From: Candidatus Acetothermia bacterium
GTDB taxonomy: Bacteria > Bipolaricaulota > Bipolaricaulia > RBG-16-55-9 > DRXL01
Length of the DNA stretch: 54,018 bases
Direction: 5' to 3'
Assembly: GCA_022683945.1 (NCBI GenBank)
Contig: JAJHSH010000025.1
Coordinates: forward strand, 1 to 54,018
Below are positions 50,072 to 54,018 of the stretch, one piece after another (the stretch's first letter is position 1; each line of letters starts with the position of its first letter). A program made the position numbers and the translations under genes. Below the pieces are notes generated by a model that was given only the letters and a program-made list of their open reading frames with translations, ran no database searches and was not told the DNA's origin.

Positions 50072-50776
50072 ATGTCCGAGAGCAATTGCTGTCGCTATTG
50101 CTTGACCGAGAGCTGTCTCTTTCTCCATCTCGCTCGTGAGGACCTCTCATTCTACCCGGAGGCTTTTACTCAGGTGCTCCAGTACGAGAAAGGCCAGACG
50201 CTCTTTCAAGAGGGTGCCCCGGCTTATGGATATTATTTTATCTGCGCTGGGCGCGTCAAATTGGCCAAACGCTCTCCCAACGGCAAAAAGGCTCTCCTAG
50301 AAGTGCTCGGCCCCGGAGATCTGATCGCTCCGCCTACAGAAGGGCCCTATCGCCTCTATGCCGAAGCCCTGGAGCCAAGCCGCGTCGGGTTCGTTGATCA
50401 ACGCGATTTCGCGCAATTGCTCCAAGCTCATCCTAGACTCGCTGTCGCGCTTGTCGAAAAGCTCTTGACAGAGTTGAGCAAGCTTCAGGAGAGATTCTTC
50501 ACGGCGACCCAGCCGAGCGCTCGTGCCAAGGTCGCGCATCTGTTACTAGAGCTAGCTGCCGATTTTGGCCAAGTGGCCTCTAATGAGAATAATGAGAATG
50601 AAGAAGTCGTCATCGCGTTGGATCTCTCGCGCGCCGAGATGGCCGAGATGGCCGGACTGGCCCGCGAGACCCTGAGCTTGGCGTTGGGCGAATTCGAAGC
50701 CAAGAGCTGGATTAAGCTGGCATCACCGCGTAAAATTGTCCTCTGTGATCTCAAGAATCTGCAGCAGGTCGTTTGA
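50072..50776 (+). CDS. Crp/Fnr-family transcription regulator with N-terminal Cys cluster
   Basis: This 234-residue regulator has an N-terminal Cys group (C6, C7, C10, C15), a cNMP-like beta-roll (about 33-120, FQEGAPAYGYYFICAGRVKL) and a dimer helix. The C-terminal winged helix carries LSRAEMAEMAGLARETLSLAL as helix-turn-helix. The Cys arrangement is close to, but not the same as, the FNR [4Fe-4S] ligands; a fifth Cys lies in YYFICAGRVK. Oxygen, redox or NO sensing is plausible. The ligand and targets are unknown. Confidence 0.85.
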   Translation: MSESNCCRYCLTESCLFLHLAREDLSFYPEAFTQVLQYEKGQTLFQEGAPAYGYYFICAGRVKLAKRSPNGKKALLEVLGPGDLIAPPTEGPYRLYAEALEPSRVGFVDQRDFAQLLQAHPRLAVALVEKLLTELSKLQERFFTATQPSARAKVAHLLLELAADFGQVASNENNENEEVVIALDLSRAEMAEMAGLARETLSLALGEFEAKSWIKLASPRKIVLCDLKNLQQVV

Positions 50777-50832
50777 TCGTTGCGCGATGGACATAGAATA
50801 TAGAATAGAGATAGGAAAGAGGAGTTGAGAGA

Positions 50833-52173
50833 ATGCGTCGTCTTTTTCGCTGTGGCTACAGCGTACTGACGGCTCTTGGGTTGGTTCTATGGGGTGTCGT
50901 CGCTCTGGCCAATCCCATTGTCGAGGGCGATTGGGTGCGCTATGAAACCGAGAGATTTTTTGTTTATCTCTGGAAGGAGACGCCGCTGGAGCGCTTGGGG
51001 CTGGGCAGCCCCGATCCTCTGCGAGCTAAATTAGAAGAGATCGCGCTCTCGCTGGAGAACGATCTCAAGGGCATAGAAGCGGCATCGCAGTTGCCCTACG
51101 ACGCGGCTCTCCACGGCAAGATCGCCATCTTCGTCTATGCTTCGCTAGAAGAGTACCAACGGCGCACGGGGTGCTATCTCTGCTCCGGGCACGTGACTGC
51201 TGTTCCCAACACCCCAGAGATCCAAGCGCTCTTTGCTACAGGGCGGCTCAATCGCTACGCTGTCTATGTCCATCTGGACAATACGCCGCGGGGCCTGGGC
51301 GGGCTGAGCATCGGTCTGCCCCAAGAGGTCGTCCCTCATGAGCTTGTGCACGTTCTCGATCTGACGCTCATCGGGGGCTCAAAGCCCGGCACGCTGCGCG
51401 AAGGGCTCGCTGTCTATGCTACGTTCAAAGCCGATGCGACGCCCGATGAGCTTCAATTCGGACTGACCAACCAGCATCTGCGGCTCTTCGCCGAGACCGA
51501 TACGCCCGATCTTTTGAGCTATCTGACGGGGTGTTCTTCGCGACGCTTTCTCTACAGTTTTGGCGGGAGCTTTATAGATTTCTTCGCGCGCAAGGCCGGC
51601 ATCGGCGCGTTTCTGGATTTTTACCGTCGGCTTCAAGGCGAGCGGCTTACTCTGCCCAACTGCTCTTTTGGGTTCTCGCTGGAACAGATTGATCGTCTCT
51701 TCCGGCAGACGCTTCAGCAATCGCTCGACCAAGTCCGCCAGGAGTATCACGCGTACTTGCGAACAATTGAGTTGACTGAAGATGGGCAGTTCTCTTATGA
51801 CTTCGTCATGGATCAGATCTTCAATCGAGCGATCTATCTGGAGCCGCTCTTGATAGAGGGAGCTGAGCTGGTGCGTCTGACGCGCGCCGTTTGGGCCGGA
51901 GGGCGCTTTGACAAAGCCAAAGCATCTTATGTGAGAGAGTATATCTTGAACGCGCGAAATTATGCCGTGAGCGCGGAGCGCGTGGCGAATGCCGTGAAGA
52001 ACTTCGCGCGCGTGCGCAGCTTCGTCAGCAATTATATGGACGACCCGGCCACGCGCTCCCAAGTCGAGCAGAGATTGCGCGAGCTGGAAGAGCTGGCTAA
52101 AACCGAGCGCTTTGAAGAATTCAACGACGGCTTTGTAGCACTCGTCTTTCAGTATGTCACTTGGCGAAGATAG
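50833..52173 (+). CDS. Secreted gluzincin-like (HELVH) metallopeptidase
   Basis: This 446-residue protein has a signal peptide (about 1-26). The zinc motif HELVH (169-173) is followed by REGLAVY with Glu190, the E-G-x-A-x-Y of MA-clan DUF-type peptidases. A CYLC pair (114-117) and helical C-terminal half (about 300-446) follow. It is predicted to act outside the cytoplasm on protein. GAGGAG lies 8 bases before the ATG. It lies just after the Crp/Fnr gene and is perhaps regulated by it. Confidence 0.82.
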   Translation: MRRLFRCGYSVLTALGLVLWGVVALANPIVEGDWVRYETERFFVYLWKETPLERLGLGSPDPLRAKLEEIALSLENDLKGIEAASQLPYDAALHGKIAIFVYASLEEYQRRTGCYLCSGHVTAVPNTPEIQALFATGRLNRYAVYVHLDNTPRGLGGLSIGLPQEVVPHELVHVLDLTLIGGSKPGTLREGLAVYATFKADATPDELQFGLTNQHLRLFAETDTPDLLSYLTGCSSRRFLYSFGGSFIDFFARKAGIGAFLDFYRRLQGERLTLPNCSFGFSLEQIDRLFRQTLQQSLDQVRQEYHAYLRTIELTEDGQFSYDFVMDQIFNRAIYLEPLLIEGAELVRLTRAVWAGGRFDKAKASYVREYILNARNYAVSAERVANAVKNFARVRSFVSNYMDDPATRSQVEQRLRELEELAKTERFEEFNDGFVALVFQYVTWRR

Positions 52174-52188
52174 ATTTGCGTTCTCTCT

Positions 52189-52210
52189 CTCTTTCACGGT
52201 AAACTGTGAA
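52189..52210. promoter_or_regulatory. Palindrome upstream of gcvH
   Basis: CTTTCAC (52189-52195) and GTGAAAG (52204-52210) are a perfect 7-bp inverted repeat with an 8-base spacer. It lies between the peptidase stop and gcvH, about 30 bases before a likely TATTCT -10 box. It may be an operator or a weak terminator. Confidence 0.4.
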
Positions 52211-52248
52211 AGCAGTAGTTTATTCTCAAAAAGAAAAGGAGCGAGTCC

Positions 52249-52635
52249 ATGCCCTATCCCAAAGAGTATCGCTACACTCGAGAACATGAATGGGTCAAAG
52301 TAGAGGCGGGAAAGGCGCGCGTTGGGATCACCGATCACGCCCAACACGAATTGGGTGATGTCGTCTACGTTGAGCTTCCTCAAGTGGGGAAGAGAGTCAA
52401 ACAGCACGAAGAATGCGCTACGGTCGAGTCCGTCAAAGCCGTCTCGCCCATCTACGCTCCGCTCAGCGGCGAGATCGTAGCGGTCAACAAAGAGCTGGAA
52501 CAGAAACCAGAACTCATCAATCAATCTCCTCATGACCAAGGCTGGATCGTCGTGCTTGCTATGAGCCATCCGCAAGAGATGGACAATCTCTTGACCTCCG
52601 AAGAATATGAGCAGCACGTCGGCGGGAGCCACTGA
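52249..52635 (+). CDS. gcvH: Glycine cleavage system H protein
   Basis: This 128-residue lipoyl carrier has YTREHEWVKVEAGKARVGIT and ECATVESVKAVSPIYAPLSG with lipoylated Lys63. It carries the methylamine intermediate between P, T and L proteins. AAAGGAG precedes the ATG. The gcvPA gene begins 8 bases downstream; gcvT is not in the window, and gcvPB likely follows outside it. Confidence 0.97.
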   Translation: MPYPKEYRYTREHEWVKVEAGKARVGITDHAQHELGDVVYVELPQVGKRVKQHEECATVESVKAVSPIYAPLSGEIVAVNKELEQKPELINQSPHDQGWIVVLAMSHPQEMDNLLTSEEYEQHVGGSH

Positions 52636-52643
52636 TCGCTGCT

Positions 52644-53987
52644 ATGCTCAACGAGTTTATTCCCAATACTCCTGAAGACCAACGGAAAATGCTGGCCGAG
52701 ATCGGCCTCAACCATCTCGACGAACTCTTCGCAGAAATCCCCAAAGAGATCTTGCAGAAATATCGCCCGACGGAACTTCTCCCGTTGAGTGAATTTGAAG
52801 TCAAGCAGCTCTTACAGACCCTCGCTCGCCAGAACCTTCATTCTGAAGAGCACATCAGCTTTTTGGGTGGCGGGATCTACGATCACTATATTCCCAGTCT
52901 TATTCCCCAACTCATCTCGCGCGGCGAGTTTCTCACGTGCTATACGCCCTATCAGGCCGAACTCTCCCAAGGGACGCTCACGTGGATGTTCGAGTTCCAG
53001 ACGATGATCTGCGAACTGACGGCTATGGAGGTCGCCAACTCTTCGATGTACGACGGCGGATCGGCTCTGGCCGAAGCGATGCTCATGGCCAAGAGCGTCA
53101 CCGGACGCACTAGATTCTTGGTGACCAAGAGCTTGAACCCGTACTATCGCGCTTGTCTGGACACCTACGCTTGGGGCGCGAGCTTAGAGCTGCTCGAAGT
53201 TCCCATCGAAGAAGAGACGGGACGTTTGGATAGAGCGTTTGTCGAGAAGAATCTCTCTGGAGATTTGGCGGGGCTTATCTTACAGACTCCCAACTTCTTC
53301 GGGGTGATCGAAGACCTGCGTGGGCTGAAAGAATCGCTGAAGGACACGTTTCTCATCGTGAGCGCCAATCCCATATCTCTAGGGATCTTGACGCCAGCAG
53401 GACTCTACGGAGCCGATATTGTCGTGGGTGAGGGACAGCCCTTGGGGAACGCGCAGAACTTCGGAGGGCCGCTGCTCGGCCTGTTCGCCACACGAATGCA
53501 GTACGTGCGCCGGATGCCCGGACGCATGGCAGGGCGCACAATAGACGCCGATGGCCGGACGGGTTACGTGATGGCGCTACAGACGCGCGAACAACATATC
53601 CGTCGCGAGAGGGCCACTTCTAATATCTGCACCAACCAAGCCCTGATGGCGCTGATGGCGACGATCTATCTCGCTCTTCTCGGACGGCGCGGCCTGAGAA
53701 GATTAGCCGAGATCAATTTACAGAAAGCGCGCTATCTTGCAGAGAAGATCGCGCGGGTGTCGGGGTTTTCGCTGCGCTTTCGCGGGCCGTTCTTCAACGA
53801 GTTTGTGCTGCGGACGCGCAAGAAGCCACAGAGACTTTTGAAACGCTTGCAAGCCGAGGGCATTTTAGGGGGTCTCGATCTCGCTCCGTACGAGATGCTC
53901 GACGGGAATAATCTCTTGGTCGCGGTGACCGAGAAACGCACCAAAGGCGAGATGGATCGCTTTGTGAAAATGCTGAAGGAGAAGTAA
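52644..53987 (+). CDS. gcvPA: Glycine dehydrogenase (decarboxylating) subunit 1
   Basis: This 447-residue alpha subunit of the two-subunit P protein has FIPNTPEDQRKMLAEIGL, FLGGGIYDHYIPSLIPQLIS, YTPYQAELSQGTLTWMFEFQ and MYDGGSALAEAMLMA. It decarboxylates glycine with the PLP-bearing beta subunit expected downstream. The length is normal and the gene is complete. Together with gcvH and glyA it supports glycine-based one-carbon metabolism. Confidence 0.97.
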   Translation: MLNEFIPNTPEDQRKMLAEIGLNHLDELFAEIPKEILQKYRPTELLPLSEFEVKQLLQTLARQNLHSEEHISFLGGGIYDHYIPSLIPQLISRGEFLTCYTPYQAELSQGTLTWMFEFQTMICELTAMEVANSSMYDGGSALAEAMLMAKSVTGRTRFLVTKSLNPYYRACLDTYAWGASLELLEVPIEEETGRLDRAFVEKNLSGDLAGLILQTPNFFGVIEDLRGLKESLKDTFLIVSANPISLGILTPAGLYGADIVVGEGQPLGNAQNFGGPLLGLFATRMQYVRRMPGRMAGRTIDADGRTGYVMALQTREQHIRRERATSNICTNQALMALMATIYLALLGRRGLRRLAEINLQKARYLAEKIARVSGFSLRFRGPFFNEFVLRTRKKPQRLLKRLQAEGILGGLDLAPYEMLDGNNLLVAVTEKRTKGEMDRFVKMLKEK

Positions 53988-53997
53988 CTCTCTGGTC

Positions 53998-54018
53998 TCC
54001 GCACCCTCTCCCCCCACC
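53998..54018. repeat. Partial CCCTCACCC-type repeat at window end
   Basis: The last bases, CCGCACCCTCTCCCCCCACC, resemble the first arm of the palindromic repeats elsewhere and are cut by the window edge. Confidence 0.4.

Noticed and set aside
1..54018. CRISPR array, integron or prophage region
   Set aside because: No evenly spaced direct repeats, integrase, phage structural genes or attachment-site duplications were seen.

Overview
The window reads as a gene-dense stretch of a bacterial chromosome of moderately high GC, with no gap above about 260 bases, no rRNA, no CRISPR array and no recognisable transposase. LptB/LptC homologues (LPS export) next to MurA, Lgt, a LysM/M23 endopeptidase and a putative beta-barrel surface protein suggest a diderm bacterium. 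The gene mix (YVTN propeller, PhoU with an AbrB domain, secreted dockerin proteins, decarboxylase-type biotin carboxyltransferase, two-subunit glycine dehydrogenase) fits an uncultivated, perhaps thermophilic candidate phylum such as Bipolaricaulota/Acetothermia. That placement is inference only.

Layout. 1-459: a near-perfect inverted repeat of about 150-base arms carrying two head-to-head copies of a small secreted-protein gene. 432-3086: two secreted Asp-box (sialidase-like) propellers. 3284-6823: a four-gene ABC-2 exporter operon. 6954-8768: a small secreted protein, a YVTN propeller and a beta-carbonic-anhydrase-like protein. 8781-10953: flotillin plus NfeD. 11073-17736: acyl-CoA carboxyltransferase, ribosome hibernation factor, ThiI/MnmA-like protein, UvrD/PcrA helicase and class III aminotransferase. 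17902-20633: two secreted orphans. 20713-23751: a Zur-ZnuABC-like metal regulon sharing an operator. 23890-27840: PhoU/AbrB, glutaredoxin-like, MBL hydrolase, CDGSH, HAD and a small RHH/MshEN-like protein. 27951-34213: a surface locus of a chaperone-like protein with dockerin, a double-cohesin-like protein with dockerin, HU on the opposite strand, and an 1141-residue multidomain protein. 34197-36840: pgsA, alpha/beta hydrolase, rplT, rpmI, infC, tRNA-Glu. 36935-44441: holB, hflX, murA, an M23 peptidase, rho, glyA, rpiB. 44531-49904: glycosyltransferase, proC, lgt, lptB, lptC, pyrG. 50072-53987: Crp/Fnr regulator, secreted gluzincin-like protease, gcvH and gcvPA.

The most informative signals are regulatory. 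Many genes without a Shine-Dalgarno sequence have a sigma70-type promoter whose -10 box lies only 7-10 bases before the start codon, so leaderless mRNAs appear common, while other genes carry strong AAGGAGG sites. infC has only an in-frame ATC start after a strong Shine-Dalgarno. rho is preceded by a 17-codon leader ORF that overlaps its start by ATGA. zur and znuA share a CGTTATTGAAAA operator. Two families of short palindromic repeats are scattered between genes, and one of them supplies the C-terminal tails of two ABC ATPases.

The best candidate for an undescribed system is the 27951-34213 surface locus, which combines cohesin-like modules, dockerins, a pilus-chaperone-like fold and a possible beta-barrel.
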